A stretch of 64,000 bases of DNA, taken from the NCBI RefSeq assembly GCF_921293095.1, contig NC_060251.1:100798566-100862565 (forward strand), read 5' to 3'. Of the stretch, positions 63,806 to 64,000 are shown piece after piece. How positions within the stretch are numbered: the stretch's first letter is position 1; each line of letters begins with the position of its first letter. Position numbers and translations under genes: made by a program. The notes below the pieces were generated by a model. The model was not told where the DNA came from. It worked only from the letters and a program-made list of their open reading frames with translations, and searched no databases. This DNA comes from Ischnura elegans (Eukaryota; Arthropoda; Insecta; Odonata; Coenagrionidae).

Positions 63806-64000
63806 GTCATACAATAGGGAAGTGCACTAGTGTTTCAAATGCACCAAACACATTTTTAAAATTAGAGTTCAGAATAACATAATGTCGTAAAACCACAGTT
63901 TAAATCCTAAAAGTGAATACTTTATTCGAGATGACCGTCTAAAATATGGAAAAATTCAAAGGCCGCGAAAACGGGTGTCCATGTTGAATATTGGCCGTGA

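Overview
The window looks like insect nuclear DNA in a transposon-dense region. The sign of an insect is a MADF-BESS gene with GT-AG introns (about 15.5-18.7 kb); the BESS motif is known from insects. Almost everything else is mobile DNA: gypsy and copia LTR elements, four non-LTR types (an I-like clade with RNase H, a CR1/Jockey-like element with a PHD finger, an R1-like element, R2/R4-like endonuclease tails), piggyBac, Merlin, PIF/Harbinger, a Helitron and possibly a P-like element. The species cannot be read from the sequence. Family names below rest on motifs seen by eye; no search was run.

Layout. 1-4.2 kb: decayed gypsy element (minus strand) with a 22-bp tandem repeat in its leader. 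4.7-8.6 kb: intact piggyBac between exact TTAA duplications, then the 3' end of an I-like element. 8.6-15.4 kb: Helitron, possible P-like and reverse transcriptase fragments and unrecognised GC-rich ORFs. 15.5-19.9 kb: the MADF-BESS gene and its CpG-rich upstream region. 21.7-27.3 kb: I-like copy A, with both ORFs intact. 28.1-41.95 kb: I-like copy B, broken into three pieces by a CR1-like insertion (31.36-36.76 kb) and a decayed piggyBac (37.87-40.92 kb). 41.95-46.3 kb: a third, diverged I-like copy C. 46.3-53.6 kb: Harbinger-like fragments, an intact two-exon Merlin transposase and a decayed R1-like element.

53.7-63.6 kb: two PIF/Harbinger elements. The first has a five-exon transposase that reads through without a stop (359 codons) once spliced. 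Its second intron holds a small inverted-repeat element with a 7-bp target duplication, and inside that sit three head-to-tail copies of a short copia-type element sharing four LTRs, all flanked by one 5-bp duplication (GATGC). The three units (1772, 1774 and 1771 bp) differ in length only by a poly(T) run, and each carries the same unrecognised 267-aa ORF in the gag position.

Insertion order can be read from the nesting: Harbinger, then the small inverted-repeat element, then copia, then tandem growth of copia; and separately I-like copy B, then the CR1-like element and piggyBac. The six I-like 3' ends, from different subfamilies, share a 30-nt end motif with invariant GGTGC/GCACC arms, a likely template-recognition signal.
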